34,935 bases of DNA, taken from an uncultured Lentisphaerota bacterium. GTDB taxonomy: Bacteria; Verrucomicrobiota; Kiritimatiellia; CAIQIC01. The number at the start of each line of letters is the position of its first letter. Position 1 is the stretch's first letter. The stretch lies in the NCBI GenBank assembly GCA_903896925.1, contig CAITZM010000104.1, positions 1 through 34,935 on the forward strand, written 5' to 3'. The notes below the pieces were generated by a model that did no database searches, was not told the DNA's origin, and worked only from the letters and a program-made list of their open reading frames with translations. The translations under genes were made by a program, and so were the position numbers. Positions 17,001-23,238 of this stretch are shown here, in pieces.

Positions 17001-17273
17001 AAGCACGCCGTCGCGCGCGGCACGCCACTGCAGCAGGCGATCATCGAGTCCGGTGCGGTCCGCTTCCGCCCGATCTTCCTGACCGCGGGCGCGGCGATGC
17101 TCGGCGCGTGGCCGATCACGCTGGACCCGATCTTCAGCGGCCTCGCCTGGTCGCTGATCTTCGGCCTGTTCGTCTCCACGGCCTTCACGCTGCTCGTGAT
17201 CCCGGCCGTCTACATGCTGATCTTCGGCAAGACCCAGCCTAAACCGGCCCCCGCCGGGGAGGAAAAAACATGA
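14025..17273 (+). CDS. RND-family efflux permease (HAE-like)
   Basis: A 1082-residue inner-membrane proton-driven pump with the two-fold RND layout: a first helix near residues 20-40, a large periplasmic loop, helices 2-6, a second loop and a last helix bundle. TM4 carries LGLLVDDPIVGVENIH with the proton-relay pair Asp422-Asp423, typical of multidrug-type rather than CzcA-type RND pumps. The opening TPREEEPQIVVPLADVMVSYPG is typical of a broad group of uncharacterised RND permeases. ATG 14025 is chosen over GTG 14016 because AAGGAG ends eight bases before it. Near residues ~288-299 (LHSPSTINHSSM) a short repeat is inserted in frame. With its ArsR gene, the substrate may be a metal or sulfur compound; this is inference. 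Confidence 0.94.
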   Translation: MEEKRSIFSGLIEAFLKGNLAILLLIISLLAGAIALLATPREEEPQIVVPLADVMVSYPGGSAEEVEKLVASRLERMLYQVDGVEYVYSMSQPGQAVVTVRFFVGEDREKSLVKLYNKISQNMDKVTPGIAGWVIKPIEIDDVPIVTAALYSDRYDTHQLRRVAEEVTAKLQHIANSSQVTLHGGERRVVHVYLDPERLAAHGLSALEIAGALKMANTQMASGTFAQNNAVVAVETGDFLRNADEVRNLLVGLHGDRPVYLRDIARVADGSEEPATYTRFGFGAAAALHSPSTINHSSMPAVTIAVAKKKGSNAVWVARDVERTLAELRGSVIPDGVEVRFTRNYGETANEKVNGLVEGLLEAIITVIALIWLVMNWRVGLIVATAVPITYALTLLVNYLLGYTINRVTLFALILTLGLLVDDPIVGVENIHRHLVMRRLPRGQAILAAMTEVLPPIVIATLAIVIAFLPMFFITGMMGPYMRPMAVNVPIAMLVSMFVSLTITPWLSNKVLKREPEGPPPAHAGHDDSDLHNSRIYRVYNRIVGPLVTSPRKGKALLWVMGALFLGSLGLIVTGLVPLKMLPFDNKNEFQVVVDMPEGTTLETTDAAVRDLEQYLRTVPEVTDFTATVGASSPMDFNGLVRHYYLRQGPHVADVRISLLPRQERQMASHAIVLRLRADIAKLAQRHHASFKLVEMPPGPPVLATVVAEIYGQPQHRYSDLIAAARTVEAQMKQEEGVVDVDTTIEDNLRKLVFHVDREKAGLNGIATEDIVQTVGLALGGAPAGILHVAAEQNETPLVLRLPRAARSDVERLKTIAVKGRTGQLVQIGELGRFEERVEDKTIFHKNQERVVFVEAEMAGRGPAYAVLALEKHFAAHPLPAGIHADWSGEGEWKITIDVFRDLGIAFSVALAGIYILLVYETASFLLPLIIMLSIPLTMIGIMPGFWLLNFLASKPVMGIPNPVFFTATAMIGMIALAGIVVRNGIILIDFIKHAVARGTPLQQAIIESGAVRFRPIFLTAGAAMLGAWPITLDPIFSGLAWSLIFGLFVSTAFTLLVIPAVYMLIFGKTQPKPAPAGEEKT
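14887..14920. repeat. CACCATyCACCATCAACCATTC-type tandem repeat inside the RND gene
   Basis: The stretch TTCACCATCCACCATCAACC followed by ATTCTTCC is a low-complexity tandem of a CACCAT unit. It encodes SPSTINHSS in a loop directly after TRFGFGAAAA and before AVTIAVAKKKGSNA, where other RND permeases continue without a gap. Confidence 0.6.
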
Positions 17274-17560
17274 AAATGGTGCTCATCGTCGGCCCGCGCG
17301 AGCGGCACGCAGAATTGATCCGCCTGATGGAAACCGCAGGCGTCCCCGCCTACACCGAACTGACCCAGGTCAACGGCGCAGGCCTCACCGGCAAGAAACT
17401 CGGCACGCCCGAGTGGCCGGACCGCTCCACGCTGCTGTTCACGATCGTGCCGGACGACCGTAAAGCGGCGCTCACGGCGGCGCTGAAGCATTTTCAAACC
17501 AAGCTCTACCCGGAGGAGGGCCTGCGGGCTTTCGTCCTGCCGGTGGAGGAGGAACTATGA
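17270..17560 (+). CDS. Small PII/CutA-like transporter-associated protein (PG0541-like)
   Basis: A 96-residue protein with a ferredoxin-like PII fold suggested by MKMVLIVGPRERHAELIRLM, AYTELTQVNGAGLTGKKLG and LLFTIVPDDRKAALTAALKH. Short PII-like proteins of this kind are repeatedly found directly after RND permease genes and may sense a ligand or modulate the pump; I recall the NCBI family name PG0541 for them. The ATG overlaps the permease stop (ATGA), so stoichiometry is probably coupled. No T-loop Tyr-uridylylation motif is seen. Confidence 0.75.
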   Translation: MKMVLIVGPRERHAELIRLMETAGVPAYTELTQVNGAGLTGKKLGTPEWPDRSTLLFTIVPDDRKAALTAALKHFQTKLYPEEGLRAFVLPVEEEL

Positions 17561-17751
17561 CCGCGGAAAGGAAAACCAAAATGACAGTGCTCGTACGCAT
17601 GCTCATCGGCGGCGCGCTAGGTGCGGCGCTCGGTTTTGTGATGTATAGGTTCGTCGGCTGCAAGACCGGCGCGTGCCCGATGACCGCCAACCCGTTCGTC
17701 GCCATGGCGATCTATGGCGGCATCGGCGCGATGCTGGCGGCGGGGAAATGA
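17557..17751 (+). CDS. Small membrane protein, DUF6132-like
   Basis: 64 residues with two membrane helices flanking a short Cys-containing turn: LVRMLIGGALGAALGFVMY, then GCKTGACPMTANPF, then VAMAIYGGIGAMLAAG. The CKTGxCP motif between the helices is characteristic of DUF6132 proteins, which usually sit in sulfur or redox gene clusters. It may bind a metal or carry a thiol, but nothing is established. Two starts are possible: ATG 17557 with GGAGGAGG and overlap with the previous stop, or ATG 17581 with AAAGGA. The first is kept. Confidence 0.75.
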   Translation: MTAERKTKMTVLVRMLIGGALGAALGFVMYRFVGCKTGACPMTANPFVAMAIYGGIGAMLAAGK

Positions 17752-17753
17752 TT

Positions 17754-17802
17754 TGTAGCGGCGACCTGTGGTCGCCGACGGCGGCCGCAGGCCGCCGCTA
17801 CA
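17754..17802. repeat. TGTAGCGGCG-type three-arm palindromic repeat
   Basis: Outer arms TGTAGCGGCG and CCGCCGCTACA enclose two hairpins, GGCGACC-TGT-GGTCGCC and GGCGGCC-GCA-GGCCGCC. The whole unit can fold as a compact cruciform. It fills the gap between two small membrane protein genes. Confidence 0.8.
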
Positions 17803-17821
17803 GCGAAGAAAGGAAACGAAC

Positions 17822-18049
17822 ATGACCGTAGATAATGGAGTGCGCGTAATGGCCGGGACGTTTGTCCTGGTGAGTCTGGCCCTGGGCCACTGGGTGCATC
17901 CCGGTTGGTTCCTGTTCACGACCTTTGTCGGCGTGAACCTGATCCAGTCGGCCTTTACGGGCTTCTGCCCGGCGGCAACCATCCTCAAAAAGCTCGGGTT
18001 CAAAGAGGCGGGCGGCGGTTGCGGGTGCGAAAATAAATCTTGCTCGTAA
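17822..18049 (+). CDS. DUF2892 (YgaP-like) membrane protein with Cys-rich tail
   Basis: A 75-residue protein. It matches the YgaP transmembrane domain family: NGVRVMAGTFVLVSLALG, then HPGWFLFTTFVGVNLIQSAF, FTGFCPAATILKKLGF. The C-terminus GGGCGCENKSC adds three extra cysteines, which could bind metal or carry sulfur. In E. coli the same membrane domain is fused to a rhodanese, which fits with the rhodanese-containing protein two genes downstream. ATG 17822 with AAAGGAAACGAAC upstream is chosen; the longer in-frame reading comes from the palindromic repeat. Confidence 0.85.
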   Translation: MTVDNGVRVMAGTFVLVSLALGHWVHPGWFLFTTFVGVNLIQSAFTGFCPAATILKKLGFKEAGGGCGCENKSCS

Positions 18050-18156
18050 GCCTGCCTCCTCGTCTTAATCTCCCCGCCGACCACCATGCCCGGCGGGATT
18101 GTGCGCAGGATTACGCCGAGGGTTAAGGCTACAGACCTGGATTAGAGAGGGAAAAC

Positions 18157-18405
18157 ATGCCGATTTATGAATATCGTTGCCGCAAGTGCGACCACGCGTT
18201 TGAAAAACTCGTGAGCCGCGCCGACAGCCCGTCGGGCGACTGCCCGAAGTGCGGCGCGCCGAAGCCGGAGAAGCAACTCTCCACCTTCAGCGCGTCCATG
18301 GCCTCGGCGAGCGCCATGCCGTGCGCCTCAGGCGCCTGCCCCACCCCGTCGGCCTGCGGCGGGGGCGGCTGCTCGACCGGCTCGTGCCCGTACAGCTCGA
18401 ACTGA
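18157..18405 (+). CDS. FmdB-family zinc-ribbon protein
   Basis: 82 residues. The N-terminal zinc ribbon is standard: MPIYEYRCRKCDHAFEKLV and CPKCGAP, giving CxxC-x17-20-CxxC. The tail is rich in Ser, Ala, Gly and Cys (CASGACPTPSACGGGGCSTG), giving at least five further cysteines. FmdB proteins are putative regulators of unknown mechanism. The ribosome site AGAGAGGGAAA precedes the ATG. Confidence 0.88.
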   Translation: MPIYEYRCRKCDHAFEKLVSRADSPSGDCPKCGAPKPEKQLSTFSASMASASAMPCASGACPTPSACGGGGCSTGSCPYSSN

Positions 18406-18421
18406 GCGAAACAACAGGCCT

Positions 18422-18487
18422 GTGGGCGGGAGCTCCAGCTCCCGCGAAATAAACAGCACAGACGCGGGAGCCGGAGCTCCCGCCCAC
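18422..18487. repeat. GTGGGCGGGAGCT palindromic repeat pair
   Basis: The outer arms GTGGGCGGGAGCT and AGCTCCCGCCCAC are perfect 13-bp reverse complements. Inside lie two hairpins, GCGGGAGCT-CC-AGCTCCCGC and GCGGGAG/CTCCCGC. This is the same family as the repeat at the left edge of the window. Confidence 0.85.
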
Positions 18488-18534
18488 AAAAGCAGAAACG
18501 ACCCGCAGGAGCCGCACCCCGTACGGCGCACCAC

Positions 18535-19044
18535 ATGAACCGAGCCGCAGCACAGTGGATCAAGCACCTGCGCCTCCAGCCGCATCCGGAGGGCGGCTGG
18601 TACCGCGAGACCTATCGCGCCGCCGAGGCGGTGCCGCAGGCCGCCCTGCCCCGCCGCTATCGCGGGCCGCGCGCGTTCTCGACCGCCGTCTATTTCCTGC
18701 TCGCCGGCCGCGAGTTCTCCACCTTCCACCGTCTGCACTCCGACGAGATGTGGCACTTCTATCACGGCCAGCCGTTCCTGGTCGTGGACCTGGCGCCGGA
18801 CGGCAAGGTGACCGAGCACCGGCTCGGCCTGCATCCCGGGCGCGGCGAGCTGCCGCAGCTCGTCATCCCGCGCGGGCACTGGTTCGCGGCGCGCATCGCC
18901 TCGCGGCGCGGCTTCACCCTGCTCGGCTGCACCGTCGCGCCGGGCTTCGACTTCGCCGATTTCGAGATGGCCGACCGCAGGAAGCTCTGCGAGCAATTTC
19001 CGCGGCACAAGAAATTGATCAAAGAACTGACCAGAGCAGAGTGA
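18535..19044 (+). CDS. Cupin_5 family protein (DUF985)
   Basis: 169 residues with the complete family pattern: LRLQPHPEGGWYRETYR at the start, STAVYFLLAGREFSTFHRL in the middle and DEMWHFYHGQPFLVVDL, PQLVIPRGHWFAARI and FTLLGCTVAPGFDFADFEM at the end. The fold is a small cupin related to YML079-type proteins; the ligand is unknown. It lies in the same direction as the sulfur genes but is separated from both neighbours by repeat hairpins, so it may not belong to their function. Confidence 0.9.
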   Translation: MNRAAAQWIKHLRLQPHPEGGWYRETYRAAEAVPQAALPRRYRGPRAFSTAVYFLLAGREFSTFHRLHSDEMWHFYHGQPFLVVDLAPDGKVTEHRLGLHPGRGELPQLVIPRGHWFAARIASRRGFTLLGCTVAPGFDFADFEMADRRKLCEQFPRHKKLIKELTRAE

Positions 19045-19045
19045 T

Positions 19046-19125
19046 CCACAGAGGACACCGAGGTCAGCAGAGGTTCACGGAGGTGCTCTGTGACCTCCTC
19101 GGCCCTCTGCGACCTCTGTGGTGAA
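19046..19125. repeat. CACAGAGG-family long hairpin repeat, second copy
   Basis: Left arm CCACAGAGG, ACCGAGG, GCAGAGG, CACGGAGG. Right arm CTCTGTGACCTCC, GGCCCTCTGCGACC and CTCTGTGGTGAA. Arms pair over most of their length. It is the same family as the copy before the RND adaptor gene and in the same position relative to a downstream gene. Confidence 0.85.
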
Positions 19126-19150
19126 ATTTCTAATTAGATAGGAGCAGCAC

Positions 19151-21646
19151 ATGAAAATCGTAGTCATCGGCGGTGTGGCGGCGGGGATGAGCGCGGCGGC
19201 GCGGGCGCGGCGGCTGGACGAGCACGCGGAGATCGTCGTGCTCGAGCGCAGCCAGTACGTCAGCTTCGCCAACTGCGGACTCCCCTATCATATCGGCGGC
19301 GCGATCGCTGAGCGCGACGACCTGCTGCTGCAGACGCCGCAGAGCCTCAAGGCCTCGCTCAACCTCGATGTCCGCACCGGCCACGAGGTCACCGCGATCG
19401 ACCGCGCCGGGAAGTCCGTCCGTATCCGCGACCTGGCGACGGGCCGGGACTACGACGAAGCCTATGACCGGCTCGTGCTCGCGCCGGGCGCGCTGCCGCT
19501 GCGGCCCACGCTGCCGGGCCTGGACCATCCCAAGGTTTTCGTCCTGCGCAACATCGCCGACATGGACCAGATCAAGGCCGTCGTGGATGGCGGCGCGCAG
19601 AGCGCCATCGTCATCGGCGGCGGCTACATCGGCGTCGAGGTGGCGGAGAATTTCCGCGAGCGCGGCCTCACGGTGGACCTCGTCGAGATGATCGACCAGG
19701 TCATGCCGCCGCTCGACCCCGAGATGGCGTGGGGCCTCCAGCAGCACATGGAGCAGCACGGCGTGAAGCTCCACCTCGGCACCGCCGCCGCTGCGTTCCG
19801 CGACGTCAACGGCCGCGTCGCCGCCGAGCTGAAGAACGGCACGACGCTTACGGCCGATTTCGTCCTGCTCTCCGCCGGCGTCCGGCCGGACACCGCGCTG
19901 GCCAAGGCCGCCGGGCTGGAGCTCGGCCCGCGCGGGGGCATCCAGGTCGATGCGCACCAGCGCACATCCGATCCGGACATCTACGCCGCCGGCGACGCGG
20001 TCGAGGTCGCCCACACCGTGCTGCCGGAGGCCTGGGTCATTCCGCTCGCCGGCCCGGCGAACCGGCAGGGCCGCATCGCCGCCGAGAACATCTGCGGCCG
20101 CGCCACGACCTACAGCAGCACGCAGGGCACCGCGATCGTCAAGATCTTCGCCATGACCGGCGGCGGCACCGGCGCGACGGAGAAGCAGCTCAAGCGCGCC
20201 AATCTGCCCTACCGCAAGATCTACATCCACCCCAGCGGCCACGCGAGCTACTACCCCGGCACCGCGCCGATGCAGGTCAAGCTGCTCTTTGCGCCGGACA
20301 CCGGCAAGATCCTCGGCGCGCAGGTCGTCGGCGCCGACGGCGTGGACAAGCGCCTCGACGTCTTCGCCACCGCGCTCCGCGCGGGGCTGACCGTCCAGGA
20401 CCTCCAGTCGCTGGAACTCGCCTACGCCCCGCCCTTCGGCTCGGCCAAGGACCCGGTGAACATGGCCGGCTTCGTCGCCACCAACCTGCAGCTCGGCGAC
20501 CTCCAGCTCTGGTACGCCGAGGACTATCCCGCGCGCACCGATGGCGGCGTGGTCGTGGATGTGCGCAGCAAGCAGGAGTTCGAGCTGTGGCACATCCCCG
20601 GCGCACTGAACATCCCGCTCGGCAAGCTGCGCTCGCAGCTCGGCGGGCTGTCCAAGGACAAAGCCCTGTTCGTCTATTGCAAGGTCGGCTTCCGCAGCTA
20701 CCTCGCCTACCGCCTGCTGCGCCAGCACGGCTTCACGGTCGCCACGCTCGCCGGCGGCGCGAATACCTTCCGCGCCTGGCACAAGGACCGGATCGGGGCG
20801 GGCCAGCCGGAACAGCCGTTCCTCGCCTATGCGGAGGAACAGATCGCAGCGAAAGCAGCGGGCAACTGCCAGAGATCAGAAGTCAGCGGTCAGAAGTCAG
20901 GGGGCAGTGGGCAGACGACGGGCAAGCAAGTCAAACTGGATTGCTCCGGCGCGCAGTGCCCCGGCCCGCTCCTCAAGCTCAAGCAGACGATGGATGAGCT
21001 CGCCGTGGGCGACGAGCTCATCATGACCGTCACCGACGCCGGGTTCCTCGCCGACGCGCCCGCGTGGTGCTGCCGGCAGGGACATCAGCTCGTCAGTCTC
21101 CGGCAGGAAGGCGCACAGATCGTCGCCCAGATCCGCAAGCAGACGCCGGCCGCGGCCGGCGTGGCGGTGCAGCTGCCGACCAACAAGACGCTGGTGGTTT
21201 TCTCCGGCGACCTCGACCGGGCGCTCGCCTCGTTCATCATCGCCAACGGCGCGGCGGCGATGGGCAGCCAGGTGACGATGTTCTTCACCTTCTGGGGCCT
21301 GAACATCCTGCGCAAGCCCAAGACCCCGTCGGTACGGAAAGAATTTCTGGAGCGCATGTTCGGCTGGATGATGCCGCGCGGCGCGAACGCCCTGAAGCTG
21401 TCCAAGCTCAACATGCTCGGCATGGGCACCGCGATGATGAAAATGGTCATGCGCCAGAAGAACGTCGAGACCCTGCCCAACCTGATCGCCGCCGCACGGG
21501 CCGCGGGCGTCCACCTCGTCGTCTGCACGATGACCATGGACATCATGGGTCTGAAAAAGGAAGAGCTGCTCGACGGACTGGAATTCGGCGGCGTCGCCGC
21601 GATGCTCGGCGAGGCCGACAAGTCCAACGCCACCTTGTTTATTTAA
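19151..21646 (+). CDS. Four-domain sulfur-transfer protein: CoA-disulfide reductase / rhodanese / TusA / DsrE
   Basis: 831 residues. Residues 1-450 are an FAD/NAD(P)H oxidoreductase of the CoA-disulfide/CoA-persulfide reductase group: VVIGGVAAGMSAAARARR, active Cys42 in FANCGLPY, IVIGGGYIGVEVAENF and AAGDAVE. Residues ~455-550 are a rhodanese with Cys510 in VYCKVGFRSYLAY. Residues ~593-665 are TusA-like (LDCSGAQCPGPLLKLKQTM, Cys603). Residues ~675-831 are a DsrE-type domain with Cys792 in LVVCTMTMDIMG. The chain of thiols should relay sulfane sulfur between low-molecular persulfides, TusA and DsrE in the cytoplasm. Similar fusions are known in several bacteria. The linker before TusA (RSEVSGQKSGGSGQTTG) comes from an inserted tandem repeat. 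Confidence 0.92.
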   Translation: MKIVVIGGVAAGMSAAARARRLDEHAEIVVLERSQYVSFANCGLPYHIGGAIAERDDLLLQTPQSLKASLNLDVRTGHEVTAIDRAGKSVRIRDLATGRDYDEAYDRLVLAPGALPLRPTLPGLDHPKVFVLRNIADMDQIKAVVDGGAQSAIVIGGGYIGVEVAENFRERGLTVDLVEMIDQVMPPLDPEMAWGLQQHMEQHGVKLHLGTAAAAFRDVNGRVAAELKNGTTLTADFVLLSAGVRPDTALAKAAGLELGPRGGIQVDAHQRTSDPDIYAAGDAVEVAHTVLPEAWVIPLAGPANRQGRIAAENICGRATTYSSTQGTAIVKIFAMTGGGTGATEKQLKRANLPYRKIYIHPSGHASYYPGTAPMQVKLLFAPDTGKILGAQVVGADGVDKRLDVFATALRAGLTVQDLQSLELAYAPPFGSAKDPVNMAGFVATNLQLGDLQLWYAEDYPARTDGGVVVDVRSKQEFELWHIPGALNIPLGKLRSQLGGLSKDKALFVYCKVGFRSYLAYRLLRQHGFTVATLAGGANTFRAWHKDRIGAGQPEQPFLAYAEEQIAAKAAGNCQRSEVSGQKSGGSGQTTGKQVKLDCSGAQCPGPLLKLKQTMDELAVGDELIMTVTDAGFLADAPAWCCRQGHQLVSLRQEGAQIVAQIRKQTPAAAGVAVQLPTNKTLVVFSGDLDRALASFIIANGAAAMGSQVTMFFTFWGLNILRKPKTPSVRKEFLERMFGWMMPRGANALKLSKLNMLGMGTAMMKMVMRQKNVETLPNLIAAARAAGVHLVVCTMTMDIMGLKKEELLDGLEFGGVAAMLGEADKSNATLFI
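20873..20918. repeat. AGAAGTCAGCGGTC-type tandem repeat in the domain linker
   Basis: AGATCAGAAGTCAGCGGTC is followed by AGAAGTCAGGGGGCAGTGG. The unit GTCAGnnGTCAGAA repeats imperfectly and encodes the Ser/Gly-rich linker between the rhodanese and TusA domains. It differs in base pattern from the surrounding strongly GC3 coding sequence. Confidence 0.6.
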
Positions 21647-21727
21647 CAGCGGGCCCAGCTATTGGGAGAATATTAGCCGGGCGCACAATAGGAGCGAACG
21701 CAGTTCACACGGCGCGAGGAATTCACT

Positions 21728-22273
21728 ATGAAATGGAAGACTTTGGACGGCGGCTGGAACCCCTATCTGGCGGGCGCATTGGCCGGACTGCTGGCGGTGG
21801 CCTCTGCGGTGGCGACGACCAAGCTGATGGGCAAGACGAGTTATCTCGGGACCTCAACAACGTTCGTGCGCGCGGCAGGCATGCTGGAGTGTGCGGTCGC
21901 GCCGGAACACGTAAAGAACAACGTCTATTTCACCAAGGAGAAGGTGCAGGTGGACTGGCAGTTCATGCTCGTCGCGGGAATCCTGTTGGGCGCGTTTGTA
22001 GCGTCGCGCACAGACCGGAGTTTCAAGCTTGAGGCTGTGCCACCCGTCTGGGCGGAGCGCTTCGGTTCGGGCGTCAGGCGGCGGGCCGTATTTGCCTTTC
22101 TAGGCGGGGTCGTGGCGATGTTCGGCGTGCGTCTCGCTGATGGGTGCCCGAGCGGGCACGGCCTGAGCGGCATGATGCAGCTTTCGACCAGTGGGTTCGT
22201 CGCTCTTTGTATGTTCTTCGGCATGGGCATTGTGGTCGCACGACTGGTCTATGGAGGCCGCCGCCATGAATGA
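21728..22273 (+). CDS. YeeE/YedE (TsuA-type) sulfur transporter, first half
   Basis: 181 residues with four or five membrane helices. The family motif ADGCPSGHGLSG (Cys140) lies on a re-entrant turn. In TsuA proteins, cysteines in such motifs pass thiosulfate through the pore. The N-terminal half is here a separate protein, while E. coli YeeE is one chain. It follows the sulfur-transfer protein with an 81-base gap and is preceded by GAGGAATTCACT as ribosome site. With the next gene it should form a thiosulfate or sulfane-sulfur importer. Confidence 0.88.
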   Translation: MKWKTLDGGWNPYLAGALAGLLAVASAVATTKLMGKTSYLGTSTTFVRAAGMLECAVAPEHVKNNVYFTKEKVQVDWQFMLVAGILLGAFVASRTDRSFKLEAVPPVWAERFGSGVRRRAVFAFLGGVVAMFGVRLADGCPSGHGLSGMMQLSTSGFVALCMFFGMGIVVARLVYGGRRHE

Positions 22274-22793
22274 ACACGCACTCGGGCTCATCACCGGCAT
22301 CGCTTTTGGCTTTTTGCTGCAAAAAGGACGCGTGCTTCGGTTCGACAAACAAGTCGGCGCCATGCAACTGCGTGACATGACGATCCTGAAGTTCATGCTC
22401 TCTGCGATCCTTGTCGGTATGGTTGGATTTTATATCCTGAAGGCTGCGGGCGTGATTTCGCTCGGGCATAAAGCGATGAACGTCGGCGCAGTGGTGATCG
22501 GCGGCCTGTTGTTCGGCGGGGGTTGGGCCGTCATGGGTTACTGCCCCGGCACGGCCGTCGGTGCACTCGGGGAAGGCCGCTGGGGCGCGATCTTTGCGAT
22601 CATGGGGATGCTGGTTGGCGCAGCACTTTACGCTGAAGTATTCCCCGCGCTCCGCACTTCGATTCTCGCGTGGAAAGATTTCGGCAAGCTCGGACTACCG
22701 GAAACGCTCGGCCTTTCGCCTTGGATCATCATCCCCGTGTTCTGGGCCGTCGCGCTCGCCCTGTTTGTCTGGTTCGAAAAGAAAAAGCTCTAG
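22266..22793 (+). CDS. YeeE/YedE sulfur transporter, second half
   Basis: 175 residues, membrane protein. It carries the matching second-half motif MGYCPGTAVGALGEGR (Cys93) and QKGRVLRFDKQ near the N-terminus. The ATG lies inside the preceding gene (8-base overlap) with a GGAGG eight bases upstream, so the two halves are made together. Split YeeE/YedE pairs are common outside the Enterobacteria. The last 30 residues form a final helix ending in FVWFEKKKL. Confidence 0.9.
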   Translation: MNEHALGLITGIAFGFLLQKGRVLRFDKQVGAMQLRDMTILKFMLSAILVGMVGFYILKAAGVISLGHKAMNVGAVVIGGLLFGGGWAVMGYCPGTAVGALGEGRWGAIFAIMGMLVGAALYAEVFPALRTSILAWKDFGKLGLPETLGLSPWIIIPVFWAVALALFVWFEKKKL

Positions 22794-22977
22794 AGCTATG
22801 GCATGTAGCCAGGGAAGACCTCGGCGAACACACGACCAGCCTTGGTCCCGAACTATTCCTCGCCAGCACCGCAAGACCAAGCACACCCATGTGTCTGGAG
22901 AAAGCTGCTGAGCTGCGGCCGTTCCGCGCCGCCTGACCCTGACAGCATTTCGCTGCACGCAATCCATCCACGGCCCG
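22794..22977. other. Spacer after the sulfur-transporter genes, no gene seen
   Basis: No supported reading frame. The codon pattern is lost and overlapping open stretches on the minus strand are unlike any family I know. It leads into the two gene scraps at 22978-23127, so it may be decayed coding sequence. Confidence 0.5.
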
Positions 22978-23064
22978 TCAAGCGACGCTTTCGGTAGCTG
23001 TGGCGAAGTAATCCACGATCATACCGGTGCTACGGTTGTACGCTTGCACACGATAAGCCTGACG
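22978..23064 (-). pseudogene. Remnant of a Fn3-type C-terminus, related to the adjacent subtilase
   Basis: Read on the minus strand it gives AYRVQAYNRSTGMIVDYFAT followed by ATESVA and a stop. The end of the protease encoded next to it reads AYRVQAFNSTTGVLSDYSAT followed by VTITVK. The two also match at DNA level (for example TAATCC, CCGGTG and TGCTnTTG blocks). Only the last ~28 codons are left, so this is a duplicated or decayed 3' end. Confidence 0.75.
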
Positions 23065-23127
23065 TTCGGCGGCGGCGCCGCGATGCCCGGCGAGGACGAC
23101 AAATCCAACGCCACCCTGTTCATCTAA
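23065..23127 (+). pseudogene. Remnant of a DsrE C-terminus
   Basis: Reads FGGGAAMPGEDDKSNATLFI and stop, against FGGVAAMLGEADKSNATLFI at the end of the four-domain sulfur-transfer protein encoded 1.5 kb upstream. Sixteen of 20 residues and the stop position agree, although the stop codon itself is the same TAA. Nothing before this point matches, so it is a 3' end fragment joined back to back with the Fn3 scrap. Confidence 0.8.
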
Positions 23128-23153
23128 CCGCCTGCCCGAGTTTGAAAAGGGAA

Positions 23154-23180
23154 CCGCCGGAGGAAACAATCCTCCGGCGG
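23154..23180 (-). terminator. Rho-independent terminator for the protease gene
   Basis: A perfect 10-bp stem CCGCCGGAGG/CCTCCGGCGG with loop AAACAAT. On the minus strand it is followed by a short T-rich run (TTCCCTTTTC). It lies about 60 bases past the protease stop. Confidence 0.7.
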
Positions 23181-23238
23181 TGGGCAGGTGCGACGCCGGA
23201 CGGCTGGTCCGAAGGGAACAGTCGCGCACGGAAGCTGG

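Noticed and set aside
14892..17006. A minus-strand open frame of 704 codons opposite the RND permease
   Set aside because: An antisense shadow caused by high GC; Asp/His/Arg-rich with no domain text, while the plus strand has the complete permease.
22978..23229. 83-residue minus-strand frame
   Set aside because: Only the last ~28 codons resemble a protein (the Fn3 end); the rest crosses the plus-strand DsrE scrap and the terminator.
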